Shown here in pieces: positions 28,517 through 33,824 of a stretch of 33,824 bases of DNA. The notes beneath the pieces were generated by a model. The model made no database searches. It saw nothing but the letters and a program-made list of their open reading frames with translations, and was not told where the DNA came from. Location of the stretch: positions 1 through 33,824 of the IMG/VR virus record IMGVR_UViG_3300036945_000648. One strand, written 5' to 3'. Positions within the stretch are counted from its first letter, which is position 1. Each line of letters opens with the position of its first letter. The stretch comes from a virus. The translations under genes and the position numbers were made by a program.

Positions 28517-28833
28517 GTAGGTCCTCCTGTTAATTTAAAGAATTCATTAATTTCTGCTAATACAGTTAACTCAATAACAATAGGCTCGCTAGTAATTTCA
28601 AATTTAGAAATCTTTACTGGCTCTTTTTGTTTTGTTACTGGATTAATTTTGTACTGGTAGTCTGTAGGATTCATTTTGTCTGCAGAATTTTTAAGTACTA
28701 CAGCTAATTTTTTGTCTACAGGATACGTTAAAAGAACAGAATCTAGGTCAAATGAATAACCTGTCTCAATCAACATGTCAACTTCGTCTTCATGCTGTGT
28801 TTTTGTTACTTGTGTATAATAGAATTGTTTCAT
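28504..28833 (-). CDS. Uncharacterised early protein
   Basis: 109 residues, beta-rich in appearance (MKQFYYTQVTK ... FDLDSVLLTYPVDKKLAVVL ... VKISKFEITSEPIVIELTVL), with a terminal GGPTWTI. No catalytic motif, signal or membrane helix is visible. It shares one base with the stop of the preceding gene (TAATG junction) and overlaps the UVR-motif gene by 13 nt, so it belongs to a tightly packed operon with the co-chaperonin and deaminase genes. Function unknown. Confidence 0.6.
   Translation of the reverse strand: MKQFYYTQVTKTQHEDEVDMLIETGYSFDLDSVLLTYPVDKKLAVVLKNSADKMNPTDYQYKINPVTKQKEPVKISKFEITSEPIVIELTVLAEINEFFKLTGGPTWTI
28523..28528 (-). promoter_or_regulatory. Shine-Dalgarno-like AGGAGG before the UVR-motif gene
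   Basis: AGGAGG on the minus strand, 6 nt before the ATG at 28516. It also encodes part of the GGP residues of the overlapping upstream gene, so it may be coincidental. I saw no comparable site before other genes in the window, consistent with the weak use of such sites in Bacteroidota. Confidence 0.4.
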
Positions 28834-29063
28834 TAGTTTATGTTTTCAGGATTTTGGGGAATAACTTGTTTAACTGCAATATGAAATCTTAAAGTTAAAA
28901 TTTGAAGATAAGAAACCATAATAGGATATTGAGTACTTAACAAATCTTGTTCTATACGAGACAAATCTTCAAATGCTTCACTCTCTAAAAAAGATCCTAA
29001 TTTATTAGTCTTCTCTTGAAGTTCTTCAATCTCTACAGCTAATCTATCTATAAAAGTACTCAT
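28833..29063 (-). CDS. Small helical uncharacterised early protein
   Basis: 76 residues from the ATG at 29063; a TTG two codons upstream is possible but the ATG forms a TAATG junction with the stop of the preceding gene. The sequence (FIDRLAVEIEELQEKTNKLG ... FEDLSRIEQDLLSTQYPIMV ... LRFHIAVK) is almost entirely helical with heptad spacing, suggesting a coiled-coil hairpin. Proteins with 'F..RL..E..EL..K..KL..F' starts of this length are frequent in phages of Bacteroidota and others, without a defined function as far as I know. Function unknown. Confidence 0.65.
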   Translation of the reverse strand: MSTFIDRLAVEIEELQEKTNKLGSFLESEAFEDLSRIEQDLLSTQYPIMVSYLQILTLRFHIAVKQVIPQNPENIN

Positions 29064-29347
29064 TACCAAATGATGTCGATATCCTGTTCTCGAATTAATA
29101 ATTTAGGTTCACCTTCAATCTCAAGAATTTGTGCATTCTGTAAGTAGTAAGGAGAAACATAAACTAAATCTCCTGCTACTAGATTTTCTACAGCAGTTCC
29201 TACTGCAAATACTTTAATTTCATTGAATTTTTTAAGTTGCTCTTCGTCAAAAGCTTTTTTGTCTTCTGGGCTCAGTTGAATAACTGGTTCTTGAATGTCG
29301 GGTTGGTTTAATAAAACTCTACTCCCTCTTAGTTTAAATTTTGTCAT
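29063..29347 (-). CDS. GroES-like co-chaperonin
   Basis: 94 residues. It begins with the GroES-type strand FKLRGSRVLLNQP (compare 'RPLHDRVIVKR') and ends with VFAVGTAVENLVAGDLVYVS, a variable turn, then KLLIREQDIDIIW, which parallels the 'vlavG......vGD.V.......e.lim.E.DIla' core and C-terminus of GroES. An acidic insertion (QLSPEDKKAFDEEQLKK) lies at about 24-44, where the mobile loop or extra elements of phage co-chaperonins such as T4 gp31 occur. It would cap host GroEL to fold phage proteins, in the cytoplasm. Lower sequence identity makes other small beta-barrel folds possible. It is coupled to the next gene by TAATG and lies 4 nt after the deaminase gene. Confidence 0.7.
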   Translation of the reverse strand: MTKFKLRGSRVLLNQPDIQEPVIQLSPEDKKAFDEEQLKKFNEIKVFAVGTAVENLVAGDLVYVSPYYLQNAQILEIEGEPKLLIREQDIDIIW

Positions 29348-29351
29348 ATGA

Positions 29352-29807
29352 TTAATTAATTAGGGTTTCTGCTTTAATGACTTCTACTCCACAATCTTGT
29401 AGGAATTTAGTTCCTTTAGAGTCTCTATAGTCATTTATGTAAATAAATCTTGTTATACCGCTTTGTACTATAATTTTAGCACAGTGTATACAACAAGAGT
29501 GAGTACAATACAATGTTGCACCTTCTGTAGAAATAGGGCTTTTACAAGCTTTAGTGATTGCGTTAGATTCTGCATGTAAAACTTCGTCAAGGCTAACTAA
29601 TTGACCATCAACTTCGATTTCACAAACATTAGGCCTTCCCTTAGCCGTTCCATTAAATCCGAAAGAAATAATGTTTCCATCTTTCTCTATTAATGCTCCT
29701 ACTTGTAGTCTAACACAATAAGATTCTAATGCTATTCTTTTTACTAAGTCTAAGTAAAGAGAACATCTGTCTTTTTTTAAACTACCTTCTGTTAAATATT
29801 TGTCCAT
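29352..29807 (-). CDS. dCMP deaminase-like zinc enzyme
   Basis: 151 residues. The zinc deaminase motif is complete: H78-A-E80 (HAESNAI) with E80 as proton shuttle, and THSCCIHC with C106 and C109 as zinc ligands; the usual Pro of PCxxC is replaced by Cys105. RLQVGALI with GFNGT upstream and the YRDSKGTKFLQDCGVEV end are those of the dCMP deaminase/ComEB family. It would convert dCMP to dUMP for dTTP synthesis, fitting an AT-rich genome. It is the first gene of a minus-strand operon with a good divergent promoter (29837-29868). A cytidine-type deaminase of other specificity cannot be excluded. Confidence 0.88.
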   Translation of the reverse strand: MDKYLTEGSLKKDRCSLYLDLVKRIALESYCVRLQVGALIEKDGNIISFGFNGTAKGRPNVCEIEVDGQLVSLDEVLHAESNAITKACKSPISTEGATLYCTHSCCIHCAKIIVQSGITRFIYINDYRDSKGTKFLQDCGVEVIKAETLIN

Positions 29808-29830
29808 TTAAAATATTTTTTCTATATTTG
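29799..29830 (+). promoter_or_regulatory. Promoter for gene at 29851
   Basis: TTTG at 29799-29802, a 20-nt spacer, then TATATTTG at 29823-29830, an excellent match to the Bacteroidota TTTG/TAnnTTTG promoter. The ATG at 29851 is 20 nt downstream. Its -33 box lies across the start of the deaminase gene on the other strand. Confidence 0.8.
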
Positions 29831-29844
29831 CCACTACAAATATA
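29823..29844. repeat. Perfect inverted repeat formed by the two -7 boxes
   Basis: TATATTTG, the 6-nt spacer CCACTA, then CAAATATA: an 8-bp perfect palindrome created by back-to-back promoter elements. It could also serve as an operator for a dimeric regulator. Two polymerases could hardly occupy it at once. Confidence 0.85.
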
Positions 29845-29868
29845 TATATTATGTCTGAACAAAACAAA
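29837..29868 (-). promoter_or_regulatory. Promoter for the deaminase-led minus-strand operon
   Basis: On the minus strand TTTG (29868-29865), a 20-nt spacer and TATATTTG (29844-29837) mirror the plus-strand promoter exactly. The ATG of the deaminase gene is at 29807. Its -33 box lies inside the first codons of the gene at 29851. Confidence 0.8.
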
Positions 29869-30144
29869 CCAAATCAGAGTACAGTGTACTGGAATCCTGA
29901 TGTAGAAGTTGTATTAAGAGGTGCTGAATTAGCTGCTTTATTTCAAATTGTTGATTTACAAGAAGTTAATATGGCACAAATTCCATTGTCTACTTTAGCT
30001 AGTATTTTTGGCTTAGGTACACAAGTAAAAAACACTATTGTAGAACGTATGAACCAACAAGGTTTATTATTCACTGAACCTAGTGAAGTATCTACAGTAG
30101 CTGAAGATAACAATAGTTCAACTCCTTTCGAAGTAGTAAAGTAA
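29851..30144 (+). CDS. Small uncharacterised protein in its own transcription unit
   Basis: 97 residues, acidic overall. A polar N-terminus is followed by YWNPDVEVVLRGAELAALFQ, a helical centre (LSTLASIFGLGTQVKNTIVE) and a low-complexity acidic/Ser tail. The 'W.P......L.G.El..l' pattern is similar, from memory, to small proteins common in phages of Bacteroidota; function unknown. It is the only plus-strand gene inside the minus-strand block and has its own strong promoter (29799-29830) and its own terminator (30186-30210), the layout expected for an abundantly or separately regulated early product. No membrane or enzyme motif. Confidence 0.7.
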   Translation: MSEQNKPNQSTVYWNPDVEVVLRGAELAALFQIVDLQEVNMAQIPLSTLASIFGLGTQVKNTIVERMNQQGLLFTEPSEVSTVAEDNNSSTPFEVVK

Positions 30145-30185
30145 AAAAAAGAAATTAAAACAAAGCAATTAGTTTAAATTGGGAT

Positions 30186-30210
30186 AAAAGGGAGTGATTA
30201 GCTCCCTTTT
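30186..30210 (+). terminator. Bidirectional intrinsic terminator
   Basis: Stem AAAAGGGAG (30186-30194) with CTCCCTTTT (30202-30210), a 7-nt loop, T-run continuing to 30213. It ends the single-gene unit at 29851-30144 and, read the other way, the minus-strand genes from 30198 up. The stop codon of the opposing gene (30198-30200) lies within the loop. Confidence 0.85.
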
Positions 30211-30632
30211 TTTATTGTTAAATGTTCTGAAAAACGATAAATTTCTTTAGACAAATCAAAATAAACGTCACTAAAGTTTACATCTTTTATTACTTCTTTA
30301 AATTCTTCGCTAAAGTCTGTAAATTGATTTTGTTTAAAACGTACTATATCTATTCCGTACAAAGGATTAATACTAAATACATACATTTTTAAACCCTCAA
30401 CCTCGTACCAATCGTAAAAAGACACAAAATTTGCAAGTTTTCTTTCAAACTCTAAAAAATTTGCACTAAGGTTAGGCTTAAAAAGGTAAAATAAACAATT
30501 CTCATACTTATGTTTGTGTCCATAATCGTCTATATAAACGTTTATTAGACCATAATTTCTAAGCATAGGAAAAGATTGTTTCTTAAAAACAACAGGAGAT
30601 AAGATTTTTGCAGTAGTTGTTAACTCTGTCAT
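30198..30632 (-). CDS. Uncharacterised early protein
   Basis: 144 residues, rich in aromatic residues (FLEFERKLANFVSFYDWYEV, KMYVFSINPLYGIDIVRF). It looks like a mixed alpha/beta soluble protein; no catalytic motif, signal or membrane segment is apparent. The start codon overlaps the stop of the nuclease gene (ATGA), so it is probably translated with it and might act with it in DNA processing. Its last codons run into the terminator stem. I do not recognise the family. Confidence 0.65.
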   Translation of the reverse strand: MTELTTTAKILSPVVFKKQSFPMLRNYGLINVYIDDYGHKHKYENCLFYLFKPNLSANFLEFERKLANFVSFYDWYEVEGLKMYVFSINPLYGIDIVRFKQNQFTDFSEEFKEVIKDVNFSDVYFDLSKEIYRFSEHLTIKKGS

Positions 30633-31600
30633 ATTTGTCTTACTCCTTCGTTCTTATAGTCTTCCATTCTGTAATCCCAAAGATCGTTATCTGTATGCCA
30701 TTTATAACGTTCAATTGCTTGTTTAAAGCCTTCATAGTATCTTCCGTCTACTTCTCCGCCAAATTGTCCTACTTCAAGCGTTTTATCGCTGACTTCGTAA
30801 GTTAAAGGGGTTCCTGAAAATTTTTGACTTTCTACAATAAACCTAAAAGGTTTTAATATAGGAGTATTATCTTCACAATAATCTCTTAGTTCTGTTTGGG
30901 TTAATCCGTAGAAATAAAAAGCTGCTTGAAAATCATACCTATGTTTATAGAAAGTAAAATTCCAAAAGTTGATAGAAGTCCCTGTAGTTTTAATATCTAT
31001 TGGAAATAGTTCGTTAGTAACTCTGTCATAACAAAGAACATCTAATAATCCTTTACACTCAACTCCATCGTAAGTAAACCTAACACTTACTTGAAAATGC
31101 ACTAAAAAACGGTCACTATTTACTAGATATTTTGCAGTATACGGATTTTCTGTTAAGCTTTTTTTAATTAATTGAATACTGTTAAACTGGGTAGGGCTTA
31201 TTACAGTCTTTCCTTCTGCTGCAATTAGTTCATCGTAGTAAGGTTTACCTTCTGTTTTAAATCTTTCTTTAACTTTCTCTAGGGTATCTCGCTTAAATCC
31301 TACTGTAGAATAAGCGATATCTTCTGCGTTACTGTTATTACGATTAATAAAAAGATACCATACATAATCTCCCATTTGAGCTGTAGGTCTTTCTACTGTA
31401 GCCATAAAGAATTTCTGTTCAAAAGAATCATCTCCTTGAGTAATTAATAAATCAACTCCATCTCCTATTGTAATAGCTTCTGAAGTTTCGTCTTCGTCTG
31501 AGAATCCTGGATCTAAGAAGTTTTTAGGATGTCCTAATATTCTTTTTAATCTGCTTTGACTTAAAGCATTACTGTCTAAGTAACTTTGGTCTGTAATCAT
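30629..31600 (-). CDS. PD-(D/E)XK nuclease (Cas4/RecB/exonuclease VIII-like)
   Basis: 323 residues. The nuclease core is visible: GDGVDLLI (about 47-54, helix with the first acidic region), CKGLLDVL with D187, then PIDIKTTG with D202 and K204 forming the D-x-K catalytic motif, and RYDFQAAFYFYG with the Q225xxxY229 motif of RecB-type exonucleases. The N-terminus (YLDSNALSQSRLKRILG.P..F) is the typical 'alS.s.l......p..f' opening of phage PDDEXK exonucleases. It would degrade or process DNA ends in replication or recombination; such genes are common in crAss-like phages. It is coupled by ATGA to genes on both sides. Confidence 0.88.
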   Translation of the reverse strand: MITDQSYLDSNALSQSRLKRILGHPKNFLDPGFSDEDETSEAITIGDGVDLLITQGDDSFEQKFFMATVERPTAQMGDYVWYLFINRNNSNAEDIAYSTVGFKRDTLEKVKERFKTEGKPYYDELIAAEGKTVISPTQFNSIQLIKKSLTENPYTAKYLVNSDRFLVHFQVSVRFTYDGVECKGLLDVLCYDRVTNELFPIDIKTTGTSINFWNFTFYKHRYDFQAAFYFYGLTQTELRDYCEDNTPILKPFRFIVESQKFSGTPLTYEVSDKTLEVGQFGGEVDGRYYEGFKQAIERYKWHTDNDLWDYRMEDYKNEGVRQI

Positions 31601-31782
31601 TTTTTAAATTGTATTAAAAGAGTAAAATAAAGCCATCCTATATGGATGTGTACACTGTCTCTAGTAGTTCTAGAATATCCTATTAAAGGAGTTAAATAAA
31701 AGTAAATATAAGGATGGTTTCTTTGTCCGTATTTCTTTTGGAAGAAATTATAGCCTTTAAGGCTTACTTTGTTGTAGGTCAT
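31597..31782 (-). CDS. Small uncharacterised gene between diphosphohydrolase and nuclease
   Basis: 61 residues, basic and aromatic (NFFQKKYGQRNHPYIYFYLT ... HIGWLYFTLLIQFKK). It overlaps the preceding gene by 26 nt and the nuclease gene by the 4-nt ATGA junction; without it there would be a 156-nt gap in a tightly packed operon, which argues that it is real. The stretch YIYFYLTPLIGY and the end WLYFTLLIQF are mildly hydrophobic but not clear membrane helices. No family is recognised. Confidence 0.5.
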   Translation of the reverse strand: MTYNKVSLKGYNFFQKKYGQRNHPYIYFYLTPLIGYSRTTRDSVHIHIGWLYFTLLIQFKK

Positions 31783-32203
31783 TAAATTCAGGTTTATTTT
31801 TTAAAACATAAGCTAAAAACATAGCATTACACTGGATATGTCCTACGTGTTCGCACATTGATTCTTCATCTACAAATTCTCCATTCATTAGTTTAAAAGT
31901 ATGTCTTAACATGCTTTCGATAATTTGACTAGCAGGCATTCCAGCTCGCCAATTATCTCGGGAATATTTCTTAGCACCATACTCTAGCACTCTTACCATA
32001 GGTTCTAAAGATTGAAAATCTACTAAAGACCATTGTACTTTACCTTCATTGTAGCGAAGTGCTTGAAACTTTTTTAATTCTTGTAGTCCTTCTTCAAAAG
32101 AATCTAAAGTTTTAGTACCGTCAGTTATAGTGTAAGGATTTTTAGTGGTTAAAGGTGCATCGCTTATTTGTAAGCGGTTGTTTAATTCTTCTATTTTGTT
32201 CAT
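31757..32203 (-). CDS. dATP/dGTP diphosphohydrolase-like protein (MazG/MazZ-type fold)
   Basis: 148 residues. From about 49 on it follows the dATP/dGTP diphosphohydrolase N-terminal family: LRYNEGKVQWSL, LEPMVRVLEYGAKKYSRDNW (E67, E74), ESMLRHTFKLMNGE (H101), DEESMCEHVGHIQCNAMFL (E114/E115, H119, H122, N126). These E, D, H and N residues are the expected metal and phosphate ligands of an all-alpha nucleotide pyrophosphohydrolase. It would lower specific dNTPs or dampen alarmone-like nucleotides; MazZ relatives remove dATP or dGTP in phages with 2-aminoadenine DNA, but no partner synthetase (PurZ) is seen here. It works alongside the dCMP deaminase in nucleotide metabolism. Confidence 0.75.
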   Translation of the reverse strand: MNKIEELNNRLQISDAPLTTKNPYTITDGTKTLDSFEEGLQELKKFQALRYNEGKVQWSLVDFQSLEPMVRVLEYGAKKYSRDNWRAGMPASQIIESMLRHTFKLMNGEFVDEESMCEHVGHIQCNAMFLAYVLKNKPEFNDLQQSKP

Positions 32204-32219
32204 TGTTTAATTTTTTAAA

Positions 32220-32657
32220 TTAAGGAGTAGGTACTTCTACTCCTAGGATTTCACTTGCAAAATTAATAACTTTTTCTATGAAAATTCTAACTTCGTCTTT
32301 TTTTCCTTTAGATAAAGAGAGATGAATTTTTGTAAATTTATCTCCATACCTTACCTCTTCAAAGAAAAAACGATCTTTAAGAATCCACATTACTTCTTCT
32401 TTAGTAAAAGAAGTTCCTTCTAAATCCTCTAAAGCAGCTTTAATTATGGGAAGTACCACACCATAAAAATAAGCTAATTGAGGATTAGTTTTTTTAGCAT
32501 CTACTCTTGTTATAGAAATTTCTACGTCAGTACTATTATCACTGTTTAAAACTTCTTTAAAGTAAGTCTGCATAAGGTCTGAATCTCCTTTTAAGTAGAC
32601 TTTACCGTCTATGTTAAGATTTAGAGTTGCTGGTAAATAAATTCTATTGACTGACAT
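32220..32657 (-). CDS. Uncharacterised protein, possibly NinB-like recombination factor
   Basis: 145 residues. Features: a basic N-terminal strand region, RVDAKKTNPQLAYFYGVVLP (about 51-70), ILKDRFFF, then LSLSKGKKDEVRIFIEKV and a final ASEILGVEVPTP. The 'k...Q..yfyg.v.p.....l........eev...lk..f......................f...v..fa...lg..vp.p' layout recalls NinB-type recombination-mediator proteins and similar small proteins in phages, in which a Q-x-x-Y/W segment is conserved; this is a weak resemblance. It sits beside nucleotide-metabolism and nuclease genes, compatible with a DNA-processing role. It overlaps the preceding gene by 14 nt. Confidence 0.6.
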   Translation of the reverse strand: MSVNRIYLPATLNLNIDGKVYLKGDSDLMQTYFKEVLNSDNSTDVEISITRVDAKKTNPQLAYFYGVVLPIIKAALEDLEGTSFTKEEVMWILKDRFFFEEVRYGDKFTKIHLSLSKGKKDEVRIFIEKVINFASEILGVEVPTP

Positions 32658-32913
32658 TTTGTTTTTCTAATTGTTCAAGTACTTGAAAAGCTAACTCTTC
32701 TTCACTGTCTATGAAACTTGTAGGCACTCTTCTTTTTGCAAAGATGTTATCTAAAGTTTTAATAAAATGAGAATTTTTAGCTTTTGCTTCGTTGATTGCT
32801 TTTTTTAATTCAGGAGTTACAAACTCCCTAATAAACATGTATTGTGTGTTAAGAGCCTTAGCTAATAAGTAAGCTCTTCTAATATCTGTTAATTCTTGTT
32901 CTTCTTTTGTCAT
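32644..32913 (-). CDS. Small helical uncharacterised protein
   Basis: 89 residues, highly charged and predicted helical (EEQELTDIRRAYLLAKALN, ELKKAINEAKAKN, EELAFQVLEQLEKQN). No motif, signal or membrane segment. It ends with TAG, overlaps the downstream gene by 14 nt and starts 13 nt after the radical SAM gene. Function unknown. Confidence 0.6.
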   Translation of the reverse strand: MTKEEQELTDIRRAYLLAKALNTQYMFIREFVTPELKKAINEAKAKNSHFIKTLDNIFAKRRVPTSFIDSEEELAFQVLEQLEKQNVSQ

Positions 32914-32926
32914 ACTATTTTACTGT

Positions 32927-33790
32927 TTAAAAAATGTATCTTATTGTGTTCCAAGGGATTATCTGATCATGTAGTTCAGTCCATTGTTTAATGTATTCTT
33001 TTTTTAAGTCATGTTTGTAGCGAATATTTTCACCTCCATATTGACTTATTTTGTTTTCTTGTATTTCTGGTTTCCATAAAAGATGCTCTCCTTTAAGTCC
33101 ATACATTAAATTGTAATCGTGTTTACCTTTGTTATGGGTAAGAAAAATAACTTCTGCTTTAACTAAGTCTTTGTGTTTAACGTGCTCTTCTACTTGCTTA
33201 AATAAATATTCGTAGTGTTCTAGCCATCTATCATGTACTATTACAGGAGAAAAGTTTATGTGAACATCATAACCAGCTTCTATAAACCTATCTATTGCTT
33301 TTATACGATCAAGAATAGGGCTAGTATTAGGCTCTAATAAGTCTGAGTAATGTTGTGGCATTAAAGAAAACCTAATTCTAACTTTACTTTTTGCATTGTA
33401 ACTAAGTAATTTGTCATTTACATATTTAGTAGCAAATGAAGCCATAGCTCTAGGATGGTCTTTAAAAAAGTCAAAGATGTATTCCCAAGGATAATATCTA
33501 AGATGTAAAGCAAAATCTTCGTTACAAGAAATGTCATAAGTTACATACTCATCGTGAGTTTGGTTAGGTTTATCTACTACGGCAAACATTGCATGATTAT
33601 TAATTGCTGTTAATATATCATTAATGTTAGTAGCTACTGTCAAACCTTCAGGCTGATGACGCTTCATATAACAGTAAGAACACTGGTATAAACAGCCATA
33701 ACCAAAAGACGGACTAATAAAATCAGTCGATCTACCTGAAGGTCTAATAGTAAAGGTTTTTCTTTTTACTTCTGTTATCATTTTTTCCAT
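32927..33790 (-). CDS. Radical SAM protein, spore photoproduct lyase-like
   Basis: 287 residues from the ATG at 33790; ATG at 33781 and TTG at 33805 are alternatives, and an in-frame stop at 33815-33817 limits the gene. The N-terminus has SPSFGYGC33xxxC37xxC40 (GCLYQCSYCYMKRHQ), a canonical radical SAM CxxxCxxC cluster with the aromatic residues that bind SAM. Downstream, IRFSLMPQ, AIDRFIEAGYDVHINFSPVI and YGGENIRYK follow the spore photoproduct lyase (SplB) family. SplB repairs UV thymine dimers in spores; a phage version could repair UV damage in its AT-rich DNA, though other substrates are possible. It is the most upstream visible gene of the minus-strand block; its promoter may lie beyond the right edge. 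Confidence 0.8.
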   Translation of the reverse strand: MEKMITEVKRKTFTIRPSGRSTDFISPSFGYGCLYQCSYCYMKRHQPEGLTVATNINDILTAINNHAMFAVVDKPNQTHDEYVTYDISCNEDFALHLRYYPWEYIFDFFKDHPRAMASFATKYVNDKLLSYNAKSKVRIRFSLMPQHYSDLLEPNTSPILDRIKAIDRFIEAGYDVHINFSPVIVHDRWLEHYEYLFKQVEEHVKHKDLVKAEVIFLTHNKGKHDYNLMYGLKGEHLLWKPEIQENKISQYGGENIRYKHDLKKEYIKQWTELHDQIIPWNTIRYIF

Positions 33791-33824
33791 TTTGTGGAAA
33801 TGCAAGGGTCTGCTTTAAGAGGAA

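Noticed and set aside
30617-30805. 62-codon plus-strand frame opposite the nuclease gene
   Set aside because: Antisense shadow of the PD-(D/E)XK nuclease C-terminus; no promoter or coupling.
27429-32646. Stop-codon recoding (TAG or TGA read as an amino acid), as in some crAss-like phages
   Set aside because: TAA, TAG (27429, 32644) and TGA (26812, 30629, 31597) all end genes at sensible points, and the giant genes contain no in-frame stops, so the standard code suffices.
1-33824. tRNA genes, CRISPR arrays, insertion sequences, integrase or attachment sites
   Set aside because: No cloverleaf-like segment, regularly spaced repeat, transposase, recombinase or terminal repeat could be seen; intergenic space is too small for most of these.

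Overview
The window is part of a tailed bacteriophage genome that probably infects a Bacteroidota host (Flavobacteriia-like). Three things support this. It is AT-rich, gene-dense and strand-segregated. Its clearest promoters have the Bacteroidota form (TTG/TTTG, about 19-20 nt, then TAnnTTTG) and almost no gene has a Shine-Dalgarno site. The gene content (giant polypeptides carrying a two-barrel RNA polymerase active site and zincin peptidase motifs, phage tail fibres, a PD-(D/E)XK nuclease, PhoH) matches crAss-like phages (Crassvirales). That assignment rests on motif recognition, not on a database search. All three stop codons are used, so the standard code applies.

Layout. Positions 1-20649 hold two giant genes in tandem on the plus strand. 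The first is open at the left edge; it carries one HExxH zincin motif and the RNA polymerase catalytic loop (DxDxD) in a beta-prime-like double-psi beta-barrel. The second carries two more HExxH motifs, an ADP-ribosyltransferase-like segment, a GNAT-like segment, long coiled coils and a partly hydrophobic C-terminal region, a polyvalent-protein architecture. By analogy with crAss-like phages these are probably virion cargo proteins injected with the DNA, the polymerase transcribing early genes. Positions 20650-24677 hold tail-fibre and receptor-binding type genes behind a good promoter, including a protein made of two tandem ~250-residue repeats, with a holin-like gene inserted among them. Positions 24690-28115 hold two overlapping spanin-like genes, a calcineurin-like phosphoesterase, a small unknown gene, a peptidoglycan-binding/L,D-transpeptidase-like lysis enzyme and PhoH. 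This plus-strand block ends at a strong bidirectional hairpin terminator (28119-28147).

Positions 28169-33790 are a minus-strand block of small early/metabolic genes: a UVR-motif protein, two unknowns, a GroES-like co-chaperonin, a dCMP deaminase-like enzyme, a PD-(D/E)XK nuclease, a dATP/dGTP diphosphohydrolase-like protein, a possible NinB-like protein and a spore-photoproduct-lyase-like radical SAM protein. Genes are coupled by TAATG and ATGA junctions. One plus-strand gene (29851-30144) interrupts the block; it has its own promoter, mirror-symmetric with the promoter of the divergent deaminase operon, and its own terminator.

There is no gene-free stretch above about 70 bases. I saw no tRNA, rRNA, CRISPR array, insertion sequence or integrase. 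The most notable items are the two giant multi-domain proteins, the perfectly mirrored divergent promoter pair, the triplicated zincin modules, and the overlapping spanin-like pair with a u-spanin-like topology.
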